From NCBI GenBank assembly GCA_020722165.1, contig DYLI01000001.1, positions 1-46,030 on the forward strand: a stretch of DNA of 46,030 nt, given 5' to 3'. This document shows positions 35,916-43,577 of the stretch, piece after piece (the stretch's first letter is position 1; every line of letters starts with the position of its first letter). This DNA comes from Halothiobacillus neapolitanus. Its GTDB lineage: Bacteria > Pseudomonadota > Gammaproteobacteria > Halothiobacillales > Halothiobacillaceae. The notes beneath the pieces were generated by a model. The model worked only from the letters and a program-made list of their open reading frames with translations, was not told the DNA's origin and did no database searches. The translations under genes were made by a program, and so were the position numbers.

Positions 35916-36919
35916 ACCCAAACCATGCGCCAGCCTCCTTGCTAAAGCTTGCGCTTACGCCGGGTGAGCCTGCGGGCATCGGTCCTGACCTAGCGATTAT
36001 GCTGGCGCAAAAAACTCTGCCGGTAGAGCTGGTCGTTTTTGCTGACCCTGATCTTTTGAACGCGCGGGCAGAGCACATTGGCCTGCCGCTGCACCTAACT
36101 AAGCACGATCACCATCGCCCTGCACGCTTGGCCAATGCGGGCGAGCTCACCATTTACCCCGTCCCACTGCGTGCGCCGGTGCAGGCAGGGCAGCTTACTG
36201 TCGCCAACGCAGAGTATGTTTTAGACACGCTGCGCATCGCCACGCGCACCTGCCTGAGTGGGGAGATGGCCGGACTGGTCACAGGCCCGGTGCACAAAGG
36301 CATTATCAATGACGCAGGCATAGCATTTAGCGGGCATACCGAGTTCTTGGCCGAATTAAGCGGCGGGCATCCAGTGATGATGTTGGCCGCAGGCGCACTG
36401 CGCGTGGCTCTCGTCACGACACACCTACCCCTGCGCGCCGTAGCCGATGCGATCACCGCGCCAACACTAGAGTGTGTCTGCCGCATTCTCGAGCATGACC
36501 TGCGCACGCGCTTTGGTATTGCAACGCCGCGTATTCTAGTGGCCGGACTCAACCCCCACGCCGGCGAAAGCGGACATTTGGGGCGTGAAGAAATCGAAAT
36601 CATCGAACCGGTGCTTGATGCGCTGCGCGCGCGGGGCTTGAACCTGATCGGCCCACTTCCTGCCGACACCTTATTTACCCGCGAGCGCCTGCAACACGCC
36701 GATGCGGTACTCGCCATGTACCACGACCAGGGTTTGCCCGTGCTCAAATATGCTGGTTTTGGCGAAGCGGTCAACATCACCCTTGGCCTGCCCTTGATTC
36801 GCACCTCGGTCGATCACGGCACGGCTCTTGACCTTGCTGGCACGGGACGCGCTCACGTCGGCAGCCTGCACCAGGCCGTACTCATGGCACACACGATGGC
36901 AACCCATACTCCCACATGA
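35912..36919 (+). CDS. pdxA: 4-hydroxythreonine-4-phosphate dehydrogenase
   Basis: It oxidises 4-phosphohydroxy-threonine in the DXP-dependent pathway to pyridoxal phosphate, with a metal ion and NAD. The 335-residue protein has the metal ligands expected in FSGHTEFLAE, GLNPHAGESGHLG and AMYHDQGLP. The start overlaps the surA stop, and the stop overlaps the rsmA start in the same ATGA manner, so three genes are translationally coupled. GLPLIRTSVDHGTALDLAG marks the C-terminal binding site. Confidence 0.96.
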   Translation: MNPNHAPASLLKLALTPGEPAGIGPDLAIMLAQKTLPVELVVFADPDLLNARAEHIGLPLHLTKHDHHRPARLANAGELTIYPVPLRAPVQAGQLTVANAEYVLDTLRIATRTCLSGEMAGLVTGPVHKGIINDAGIAFSGHTEFLAELSGGHPVMMLAAGALRVALVTTHLPLRAVADAITAPTLECVCRILEHDLRTRFGIATPRILVAGLNPHAGESGHLGREEIEIIEPVLDALRARGLNLIGPLPADTLFTRERLQHADAVLAMYHDQGLPVLKYAGFGEAVNITLGLPLIRTSVDHGTALDLAGTGRAHVGSLHQAVLMAHTMATHTPT

Positions 36920-37740
36920 ACACCAACCACATCCCACGCAAACGCTTTGGTCAACATTTCCTGCACGATCAAGGCGTGATTGGCCGCATTGTTGACGCGA
37001 TTGCCCCACAACCCATGAACATCTCCGGCGAGCGTCTGGTTGAAATCGGCCCTGGCCTCGGTGCATTGACCCTGCCCGTTCTGGCGCGCTGCCAGCAGCT
37101 CGACGTGGTGGAGCTGGATCGGGATGTGATCCCGCACCTGCTCGCCGCCGCGCAAGGCAAAGGCGAAATCATTGTCCACCAAGCTGATGCGCTGCAATTT
37201 GATTTTGCCAGCCTGTCGCAACACGGCGAAAACCTGCGCGTGATCGGCAACCTGCCCTACAACATCTCCACGCCGCTGATGTTTCATTTATTTGAGCAGC
37301 GCCATAAAAATGGCTTGGGAAACGCGCCACTGATTAGCGACATGACCTTCATGCTGCAACTCGAAGTCTGCGAACGCCTCGCCGCCCCGCCCAACAGCGA
37401 GCACTACGGCCGTTTGTCGATCATGGCGCAGTACCATGCCGACATCGAATTTTTATTCCATGTCGGCCCCGAGGCCTTCGACCCGCCACCCAAGGTGGAT
37501 TCCGGCATCGTGCGCCTCACGCCCTACGCCACACCGCCGGTGGACGTTGGCGATCATGCCCTGTTCTCGCTTATGGTGTCGCGCGCCTTCAATATGCGCC
37601 GCAAAACCCTGCGCAATGGGCTGAAAGGGTTAGTCGATGATGCCGGTTTTGAGGCCGCAGGCATTGACCCAATACGCCGCGCAGAAACGCTCAGCCTGGC
37701 TGAATTTGCAACGCTCAGCCGCCAAGCGAAACCCGTCTAG
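36916..37740 (+). CDS. rsmA: 16S rRNA dimethyladenosine transferase
   Basis: KsgA/RsmA dimethylates two adenosines in helix 45 of 16S rRNA late in 30S assembly. The 274-residue protein starts MNTNHIPRKRFGQHFLHDQ. SAM-binding motifs EIGPGLGALT and the catalytic NLPYNIST (residues about 114-121) are present, with a C-terminal helical domain after 200. It is coupled to pdxA by an ATGA overlap. In E. coli the next gene is apaG; here pgl comes between. Confidence 0.96.
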   Translation: MNTNHIPRKRFGQHFLHDQGVIGRIVDAIAPQPMNISGERLVEIGPGLGALTLPVLARCQQLDVVELDRDVIPHLLAAAQGKGEIIVHQADALQFDFASLSQHGENLRVIGNLPYNISTPLMFHLFEQRHKNGLGNAPLISDMTFMLQLEVCERLAAPPNSEHYGRLSIMAQYHADIEFLFHVGPEAFDPPPKVDSGIVRLTPYATPPVDVGDHALFSLMVSRAFNMRRKTLRNGLKGLVDDAGFEAAGIDPIRRAETLSLAEFATLSRQAKPV

Positions 37741-37752
37741 CACGGAGTATCC

Positions 37753-38499
37753 ATGCCACAAATGCACATCTACCCCGACATTCCAGAGCTTGCCGCAGCA
37801 GTCGCGCAGCGTTGGCTCACGCTGGCCGAACACGCCATCGAAGAGCGTGGTCGCTTTACTGTCGCACTGTCTGGCGGACGCACCCCGCGCGCGCTGTATG
37901 GCCTGCTTGCCAGCCCCGCTTGGTGCGAGCGTATGCCCTGGGCTCAAACTGAGCTGTATCTGGGCGACGAGCGCTGCGTACCGGGCGACCACCCCGATAG
38001 CAATGCGCGCATGGTGCATGAAACCTTGCTCGATCATCTCACCCAGCCCCCGATGTTCTACCCGTTAGTCAAATGCCCCGAGCAGCCTGCGCAAGATGCC
38101 GCACATTATGCGCAACTACTGCGCGAGCGCTTGACCGAAGATGAAGCCTACGCCCCACCCTGCTTCGACTTGATACTTTTGGGCATGGGCGCCGATGGGC
38201 ACTTTGCTTCACTCTTTCCTGGCACCCTTGCCATTGAAGACCGCGAAAGCCTGGTGCTCCCCGTCTGGGTGGAGGCATTAAACGCGTGGCGCATCTCCTT
38301 GGGGCGGCGCGTGATTGCCGCAGCAAGACACCGTATCGTGCTGGTCACCGGTGAGGATAAAAGCGCCACTTTGGATGAAATCATCCACAACCCGCTTTCA
38401 AACAAACCAATTGCCCGGCTGCAACAACAAGCCGAACTTGAATGGCATATTGACCAAGCGGCCTCGTCCAACCTAATTGACCACTCTGTCCATGAATAA
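37753..38499 (+). CDS. pgl: 6-phosphogluconolactonase (DevB type)
   Basis: It hydrolyses 6-phosphogluconolactone in the oxidative pentose phosphate pathway. The 248-residue protein has LSGGRTPRALYGL around 40, GDERCVPGDHPDSNARM around 79 and LGMGADGHFASLFPGT around 140, the NagB-like fold signatures of DevB. GGAG precedes the ATG. The stop codon overlaps the apaG start by 8 bp. zwf and edd, its common partners, are not in the window, so this is an insertion in the rsmA-apaG cluster. Confidence 0.93.
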   Translation: MPQMHIYPDIPELAAAVAQRWLTLAEHAIEERGRFTVALSGGRTPRALYGLLASPAWCERMPWAQTELYLGDERCVPGDHPDSNARMVHETLLDHLTQPPMFYPLVKCPEQPAQDAAHYAQLLRERLTEDEAYAPPCFDLILLGMGADGHFASLFPGTLAIEDRESLVLPVWVEALNAWRISLGRRVIAAARHRIVLVTGEDKSATLDEIIHNPLSNKPIARLQQQAELEWHIDQAASSNLIDHSVHE

Positions 38500-38866
38500 G
38501 CCCGACATTGAAGTAAGCACCTTTCCAACTTTTCTGGAACAGCACTCCGACGCAGCGCAAAACCGATTCGCCTTCGCCTACACCATAACCTTGAAAAATC
38601 GTGGACAGGAAGCCGCGCGCCTGATCGAGCGCCACTGGATCATCACCCACGCCGATGGGCAAACCGAAGTCGTGCGCGGCCCCGGCGTAGTCGGCGAACA
38701 GCCCTTGCTCGAACCGGGTGAGAGCTACACCTATTCGAGTGGTGCGGTCATCCCAACACCTGTGGGTACGATGCAGGGCGACTATCTGTTTGTACGCGCC
38801 AATGGCGAGCGCTTTCTGGTGGATATTCCCTGCTTCACGCTATCCATCCCGCGCGTGCTGCACTAG
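38492..38866 (+). CDS. apaG: ApaG domain protein
   Basis: The 124-residue beta-sandwich (FnIII-like) protein of unclear role is linked by neighbourhood to RsmA and ApaH. Sequence signs are AYTITLKNRGQEAARLIERH and GPGVVGEQPLLEPGE, then the C-terminal GTMQGDYLFV. The ATG at 38492 lies inside the end of pgl. An in-frame start at 38477 would extend it by five codons into pgl and is less likely. Confidence 0.92.
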   Translation: MNKPDIEVSTFPTFLEQHSDAAQNRFAFAYTITLKNRGQEAARLIERHWIITHADGQTEVVRGPGVVGEQPLLEPGESYTYSSGAVIPTPVGTMQGDYLFVRANGERFLVDIPCFTLSIPRVLH

Positions 38867-38874
38867 GCATTGCC

Positions 38875-39534
38875 ATGCCAAAGCATATGCAAGCGAAACT
38901 ACCCAGCACCCAACCGTTGCGCTATGCCTACACGCTCTGGGCACCTTTTTATGATGTTTTACTCGGCGCATCAGCCATTCGGCAGGCGCGCAAGCGAAGC
39001 CTCGACCTGCTCGACGAGTGGCAGGACAAACACGTGCTCATCGTAGGCATGGGCACTGGGCTGGACATCCCGCTCTTACCGCATGGTGCGCATTTCACCG
39101 GTATCGATATTACCCCGGCCATGCTGGAACGCGCCCGAAAATGTGCCCAAGACTGTGGAACACCGATTGAAATTCATATCGGCAATGCTATGCAACTGGA
39201 CTTTGTAGATGAAGCCTTCGACCGGGTTATCCTGCACCTGATTCTTGCCGTCGTACCCGACCCACAACGTGCATTGGCTGAAGCCGCTCGTGTACTCAAG
39301 CCGGGCGGGGAAATTCTGATTCTGGACAAATTTTTGCGACCAGGCCAAAAAGCCCCTTTGCGCCGTGCCTTAAATATCCTCACGCGCAATCTGGCCACCC
39401 GCACCGATGTGGTACTGGAAGACATACTCTCGACATACGAAAACCTTAAAATAATTCACGATCAACCCGCCCTCTTGCGCGGCTGGTTTCGGCACATTGT
39501 CTTACGCAAACAGTTAGAAATTTCAACGGGATAA
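38875..39534 (+). CDS. Class I SAM-dependent methyltransferase
   Basis: The 219-residue protein has motif I VGMGTGLDIPLL at about 58-69, an acidic loop FTGIDITPAM and post-motif segments FDRVILHLILAVVPDP and RVLKPGGEILILDKF, the UbiE/COQ5-like pattern. The N-terminal YTLWAPFYDVLLG is seen in phosphatidylethanolamine N-methyltransferases of the PmtA type, so a lipid methylation role is possible but unproven. It is inserted between apaG and apaH, 8 bp after apaG and 4 bp before apaH. Confidence 0.85.
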   Translation: MPKHMQAKLPSTQPLRYAYTLWAPFYDVLLGASAIRQARKRSLDLLDEWQDKHVLIVGMGTGLDIPLLPHGAHFTGIDITPAMLERARKCAQDCGTPIEIHIGNAMQLDFVDEAFDRVILHLILAVVPDPQRALAEAARVLKPGGEILILDKFLRPGQKAPLRRALNILTRNLATRTDVVLEDILSTYENLKIIHDQPALLRGWFRHIVLRKQLEISTG

Positions 39535-39538
39535 GCCC

Positions 39539-40384
39539 ATGTCTACCTACGTCATTGGCGACTTGCAAGGTTGCCTCGACCCGCTCAAGCGCTTGCTGGA
39601 GCAAATTCAATTTGATCCCGCCCGCGATACGCTCTGGTTTGTCGGTGATATCGTCAATCGCGGGCCGCAGTCACTGGCTACGCTGCGCTATGTCCGCGAG
39701 CTAGCAGATTCGTCAATCACCGTACTCGGCAATCATGATCTGCATCTGCTTGCTGTCGCTTACACCGGCAAGAAAAGCAAGGGTAAAGATACGCTGGGCG
39801 ACATTCTGCATGCCCCCGATCGAGATGAGTTATTGGATTGGTTACGCCAACGCCCACTGGTTCACCATGATGCCAAACTGACCGCGCTCCTCGTTCATGC
39901 CGGTATCCCACCTGCATGGAGCATCCAAGATAGCTTGGCGCATGCTCATGAAGTACAAAAAGTCTTAAGCGGCGACAGTGCCGTTGAGCTGCTAAGCATC
40001 ATGTATAACGACCAGCCCGATATGTGGCGCGATGATCATAGCGAGAGTGAACGCCTAATTTACAGCATCAACGCTTTCACGCGGATGCGCTACGTCAAGA
40101 GCGATGGACGCATGGAGTTCAAAAACAAGGGCACTCCAAAACTCGCGCCTGCCAACCTGATACCGTGGTTTGACATGCCACGCCAACCACTAGGCGCACG
40201 CATTTTCTTTGGGCATTGGTCAACCCTTGGGCTGATACGCCTGCCCAATCATGCCGTTGAAGCACTCGCCATGGACTCGGGTTGTTTATGGGGCGGGCGA
40301 TTAACCACCATCCGCGTCGATGACCCGGAATTACCCATGTATTCCGAGCCTTGTGAAGAAGCAGCAAAACCCGGCCTGGAATAA
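39539..40384 (+). CDS. apaH: Bis(5'-nucleosyl)-tetraphosphatase, symmetrical
   Basis: ApaH splits Ap4A into two ADP and removes Np4-caps from RNA. The 281-residue metallophosphatase shows GDLQGC (residues 7-12), FVGDIVNRGPQS (39-50) and VLGNHDLHL near 65, with later histidine ligands in LLVHAGIPP and FFGHWSTLG. The length matches E. coli ApaH. It is the last gene of the rightward cluster. The stop codon is followed after 3 bp by a MITE-like copy. Confidence 0.95.
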   Translation: MSTYVIGDLQGCLDPLKRLLEQIQFDPARDTLWFVGDIVNRGPQSLATLRYVRELADSSITVLGNHDLHLLAVAYTGKKSKGKDTLGDILHAPDRDELLDWLRQRPLVHHDAKLTALLVHAGIPPAWSIQDSLAHAHEVQKVLSGDSAVELLSIMYNDQPDMWRDDHSESERLIYSINAFTRMRYVKSDGRMEFKNKGTPKLAPANLIPWFDMPRQPLGARIFFGHWSTLGLIRLPNHAVEALAMDSGCLWGGRLTTIRVDDPELPMYSEPCEEAAKPGLE

Positions 40385-40387
40385 TTA

Positions 40388-40488
40388 GGGATTACGCAAA
40401 ATTGCCCCAACGGCATTAAAACCGCCTCGCCGTACTAAGTGTACTGACATCAAAACTTGGCCTTGCTGGAACAATGGTCCATATGTCC
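40388..40488 (-). repeat. MITE-like ~100-bp element, copy 3 (degraded)
   Basis: In reverse orientation it matches the copies at 31090 and 10504 over GATTACGCAAAA, CCGCCTC, CGTAC, GTGTACTG and GGCCTTGCTGGAACA. The flank next to apaH is TA; the far terminal repeat has decayed (ATATGTCC for GTAAGTCC). It fills the start of the gap between the convergent apaH and rplQ genes. Confidence 0.75.
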
Positions 40489-40505
40489 GACCAATAAACA
40501 GACAT

Positions 40506-40535
40506 AAAAAACCGGGGAAACCCCGGCTTGTTTTT
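40506..40535 (-). terminator. Rho-independent terminator of the alpha operon
   Basis: Read leftwards, CCGGGG (complement of 40521-40526) pairs with CCCCGG (40512-40517) around a TTT loop and is followed by six T. It stands 27-50 bp after the rplQ stop, the end of the ribosomal operon. The T-run on the other strand (40531-40535) lets it serve apaH transcripts as well. Confidence 0.85.
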
Positions 40536-40562
40536 GAACCAACTAGAGATAAGTGCTGAAGA

Positions 40563-40946
40563 TTACTCAGCCGCAACATCCACTGCATTAGGGCGATCAA
40601 CCAACTCGACATAGGCCATAGGCGCATTGTCGCCCGGACGGTAGCCACAGCGCATGATGCGAATGTAACCACCGGGACGGGTTTTAAAGCGCGGGCCCAA
40701 ATCGGTAAACAACTTGGCAACGATAGACTCATCGCGCGTTTGGGCAAAAGCCGAACGACGATGTGCCACGCTGTCATCTTTGCCTAAAGTAATGAGCGGC
40801 TCGGCTAAGCGGCGCAGCTCCTTGGCTTTAGGGACAGTAGTACGAATGATTTCGTGCAAAAAAAGCGAGTTGGTCATATTCCGCAGCATAAGCTTACGGT
40901 GTGAGCTATCACGGCTCAGCTGACGACCGATTTTACGATGACGCAT
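40563..40946 (-). CDS. rplQ: Large-subunit ribosomal protein L17
   Basis: L17 lies near the peptide exit tunnel of the 50S subunit. The 127-residue protein begins MRHRKIGRQLSRDSSHRKLM, contains the conserved RRLAEPLITLGK and ends with a short acidic tail DRPNAVDVAAE. It is the last gene of the alpha operon, 47 bp after rpoA, and is followed by a clear terminator. Confidence 0.97.
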   Translation of the reverse strand: MRHRKIGRQLSRDSSHRKLMLRNMTNSLFLHEIIRTTVPKAKELRRLAEPLITLGKDDSVAHRRSAFAQTRDESIVAKLFTDLGPRFKTRPGGYIRIMRCGYRPGDNAPMAYVELVDRPNAVDVAAE

Positions 40947-40992
40947 AAGTAGAAGTTCCTTAAACTTGTCCTGCCAGATTAGACGATGCTAA

Positions 40993-41994
40993 TCAGGCGG
41001 ACTTGTCTGACAAATTTTGAAGTTCAACGGGCGGCCAGCTCTCGAGCGCAACGCCGAGTGATAAGCCGTGCTTAGCCAAGACATCCTTGATTTCAGTCAA
41101 CGACTTCTTGCCAAGATTTGGAGTTTTGAGTAATTCCATCTCTGAACGCTGAACCAAATCGCCAATGAAATAAATATTCTCAGCCTTGAGGCAGTTGGCC
41201 GAGCGAACCGTCAACTCAAGATCATCCACGGGGCGCAGAAGAATTGGAGCAACCCCACTCTCGCGCACAACAGGACGATCCATAGATTCGGTATTCAGAT
41301 CAACAAATACTGCCAACTGGTCACGAAGAATTGCTGCCGCACTGCGCAGTGCATTTTCAGGTGAAATCGAACCATCGGTTTCGATTTCAAGCACCAGCGA
41401 GTCAAGGTCAGTACGCTGTTCAACGCGAGCGCGCTCAACGGCATAAGACACCTTGCTCACAGGTGAAAACGACGCATCCAAGCGCAGACGTCCAACTGAA
41501 GATGACTCTTCAAGCCCTTCACGGCGAGTCGATGCGGGCACATAGCCACGACCGATTTCCACCTTCAAGCTCATATTCAACTCACCTTCCTTGTTCAGGT
41601 GGGCTATCACATGTTCAGGATTGAGAACCTCAACCGAAGGATCGCCGCTCAGGTCAGCCGCAGTCACCACACACGGCCCCTTCTTGCGAAGGTTGAGCGT
41701 GGATGACGCACGGCCATGCAGCGCAAGCGACAAGCCTTTAAGGTTCAGGAGGATTTCAATCACATCTTCTTGTACGCCTTCAATGGCGGTGTACTCATGT
41801 ACCACGCCCTCGATTTCAGCTTCAACAACTGCCGTACCAGGAATAGACGACAACAGAATCCGACGCAGCGCATTGCCCAAGGTGTGGCCAAATCCACGTT
41901 CAAGCGGTTCCAACACAACACGCGCCGAGCGTGTACTGTGTGAACGAACCTGAATCGAGCGTGGGCTCAACAGCTCACTGATATTGTCCTGCAT
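40993..41994 (-). CDS. rpoA: RNA polymerase alpha subunit
   Basis: The alpha subunit starts RNA polymerase assembly and binds UP elements and activators. The 333-residue protein has the N-terminal dimerisation domain (GFGHTLGNALRRILLSSIPG near 35-54), a linker and the C-terminal domain with the helix-hairpin-helix TPNLGKKSLTEIKDVL near 290-305. ATG 41994 (MQDNISELL) is used; the preceding TTG has no separate support. It lies between rpsD and rplQ as in E. coli. Confidence 0.97.
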   Translation of the reverse strand: MQDNISELLSPRSIQVRSHSTRSARVVLEPLERGFGHTLGNALRRILLSSIPGTAVVEAEIEGVVHEYTAIEGVQEDVIEILLNLKGLSLALHGRASSTLNLRKKGPCVVTAADLSGDPSVEVLNPEHVIAHLNKEGELNMSLKVEIGRGYVPASTRREGLEESSSVGRLRLDASFSPVSKVSYAVERARVEQRTDLDSLVLEIETDGSISPENALRSAAAILRDQLAVFVDLNTESMDRPVVRESGVAPILLRPVDDLELTVRSANCLKAENIYFIGDLVQRSEMELLKTPNLGKKSLTEIKDVLAKHGLSLGVALESWPPVELQNLSDKSA

Positions 41995-42012
41995 CAAAAG
42001 GGAACCCCAGAA

Positions 42013-42639
42013 TTACTTCGAGTAAAGTTCAACAACGAGCGACTCGTTGATGTCCGCCGGCAAATCGGCACGGTCAGGCAAACGCTTGAACACACCTTCA
42101 AACTTGGACGCTTCAACAGCAATCCAGGAAATCTCTGTGCGACGCGCAGAAAACTCCAACGCATCCTTGATGCGCTGTTGTTGACGTGATTTTTCACGTA
42201 CTGCCACCACGTCCTCAGGTTGAACCTGATAAGACGCGATATTGACCGACTGACCATTCACGGTAATTGACTTGTGCGATACCAACTGACGAGCTTCAGC
42301 GCGTGTCATGGCAAAGCCCATACGGTAAACCACGTTATCCAGGCGAGACTCTAAAAGGCGCAACAGGTTTTCACCGGTTGAACCCTTAAGCGAGCTGGCC
42401 TTGGTGTAGTAGTTGTGGAACTGACGCTCCAAAACACCATAAATACGACGCAGCTTTTGCTTTTCACGCAGCTGCAACGCATAGTCAGAAATCTTGGGAC
42501 GCCGACCCGAAGCACCATGCATGCCGGGTGGGCGCTCAAGCTTACATTTAGAATCAAGCGCACGAACGCCTGACTTCAAGAAAAGATCCGTGCCTTCGCG
42601 ACGGCTTAACTTACATTTGGGACCGATATAACGTGCCAT
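42013..42639 (-). CDS. rpsD: Small-subunit ribosomal protein S4
   Basis: S4 is a primary 16S rRNA binder and in E. coli the repressor of the alpha operon. The 208-residue protein MARYIGPKCKLSRREGTDLF carries the S4 RNA-binding domain (RLDNVVYRMGFAMTRAEARQLV, about 95-116). It ends DINESLVVELYSK, close to E. coli over the whole length. It is flanked by rpsK and rpoA with short gaps. Confidence 0.97.
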   Translation of the reverse strand: MARYIGPKCKLSRREGTDLFLKSGVRALDSKCKLERPPGMHGASGRRPKISDYALQLREKQKLRRIYGVLERQFHNYYTKASSLKGSTGENLLRLLESRLDNVVYRMGFAMTRAEARQLVSHKSITVNGQSVNIASYQVQPEDVVAVREKSRQQQRIKDALEFSARRTEISWIAVEASKFEGVFKRLPDRADLPADINESLVVELYSK

Positions 42640-42654
42640 TTTAATTATTCTCCA

Positions 42655-43044
42655 TCAAACACGACGACGCTTGGGAGGGCGGCATCCGTTATGGGGGATA
42701 GGGGTCACGTCAACAATATTGTTAACCTTGTAACCGATGTTGTTCAATGCACGAATCGCAGATTCACGACCAGGACCTGGCCCCTTAACGTGCACATCAA
42801 GATTCTTCAACCCATAAGCCTTCGCAGCCTCACCAGCACGCTCAGCTGCAACCTGCGCAGCGAACGGGGTGCTCTTACGTGAACCACGGAAGCCTGAACC
42901 ACCCGATGTTGCCCAGGAAAGCGCATTTCCCTGACGATCAGTAATGGTTACGATGGTGTTATTGAAAGAAGCGTGGACGTGCGCGAGGCCGTCAGTAACA
43001 ACTTTTTTAACTTTTTTGCGCGTTTGCGCGGATGGTTTTGCCAT
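42655..43044 (-). CDS. rpsK: Small-subunit ribosomal protein S11
   Basis: S11 forms part of the 30S platform. The 129-residue protein has KVKKVVTDGLAHVHASFNNT at the start and the signature GPGPGRESAIRALN, then the basic end NGCRPPKRRRV. The gap to rpsM upstream is 108 bp, longer than usual in this operon, and holds a repeat. Confidence 0.97.
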   Translation of the reverse strand: MAKPSAQTRKKVKKVVTDGLAHVHASFNNTIVTITDRQGNALSWATSGGSGFRGSRKSTPFAAQVAAERAGEAAKAYGLKNLDVHVKGPGPGRESAIRALNNIGYKVNNIVDVTPIPHNGCRPPKRRRV

Positions 43045-43104
43045 TGAATCCTACTCTGATAACAGAAGCATTGAGCCCAAATCAACGCGTTCTCTTCTGC
43101 ATTC

Positions 43105-43157
43105 GCCAATTAACAATTGCCAGTCAGCAACTGCCAATTAACGTATGCCAAATTAAC
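43105..43157. repeat. GTTAATTGGC repeats between rpsM and rpsK
   Basis: Read leftwards, GTTAATTTGGC (to 43147), GTTAATTGGC (43133-43142) and GTTAATTGGC (43105-43114) occur three times. Between the last two is GGCAGTTGCTGACTGGCAA, which can pair through TTGCCAGTC/GACTGGCAA-like parts. The first copy contains the rpsM stop codon TAA. Confidence 0.65.
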
Positions 43158-43509
43158 GCTTGATTGGGCGACGCGGCCCCTTGCGGGTACGCGCATTAGT
43201 CTTCGTACGTTGGCCGCGCACCGGCAGCCCACGACGATGACGAAGACCACGATAGCAACCCATGTCCATCAATCGCTTGATGCTCATGGATACTTCGCGA
43301 CGAAGATCACCCTCAACAGAAAACTTAGCCACTTCAGCGCGTAACGCCTCAACTTCGCTTTCCACTAGATCTTTAACTTTTGACTCAGGACGAACATTGG
43401 CATTCACGCAAATTGACTTTGCACGAGTAGCCCCAATGCCGTAGATCGCGGAAAGCGCAATCACGACATGCTTATTCACCGGAATGTTTACACCAGCGAT
43501 ACGCGCCAT
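43153..43509 (-). CDS. rpsM: Small-subunit ribosomal protein S13
   Basis: S13 is in the 30S head and contacts the P-site tRNA and the A-site finger. The 118-residue protein MARIAGVNIPVNKHVVIALS has the helix-two-turn-helix SAIYGIGATRAKSIC and the basic tail GQRTKTNARTRKGPRRPIKR. GGGGGAG stands before the ATG at 43507-43509; the longer frame is not used. It follows secY with a 68-bp gap, too short for rpmJ. Confidence 0.97.
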   Translation of the reverse strand: MARIAGVNIPVNKHVVIALSAIYGIGATRAKSICVNANVRPESKVKDLVESEVEALRAEVAKFSVEGDLRREVSMSIKRLMDMGCYRGLRHRRGLPVRGQRTKTNARTRKGPRRPIKR

Positions 43510-43577
43510 AACTCCCCCAACTAAAACGGAAAGCCGGGGATAATACACCCCAGCATGATTCAAATCAACACAACATC

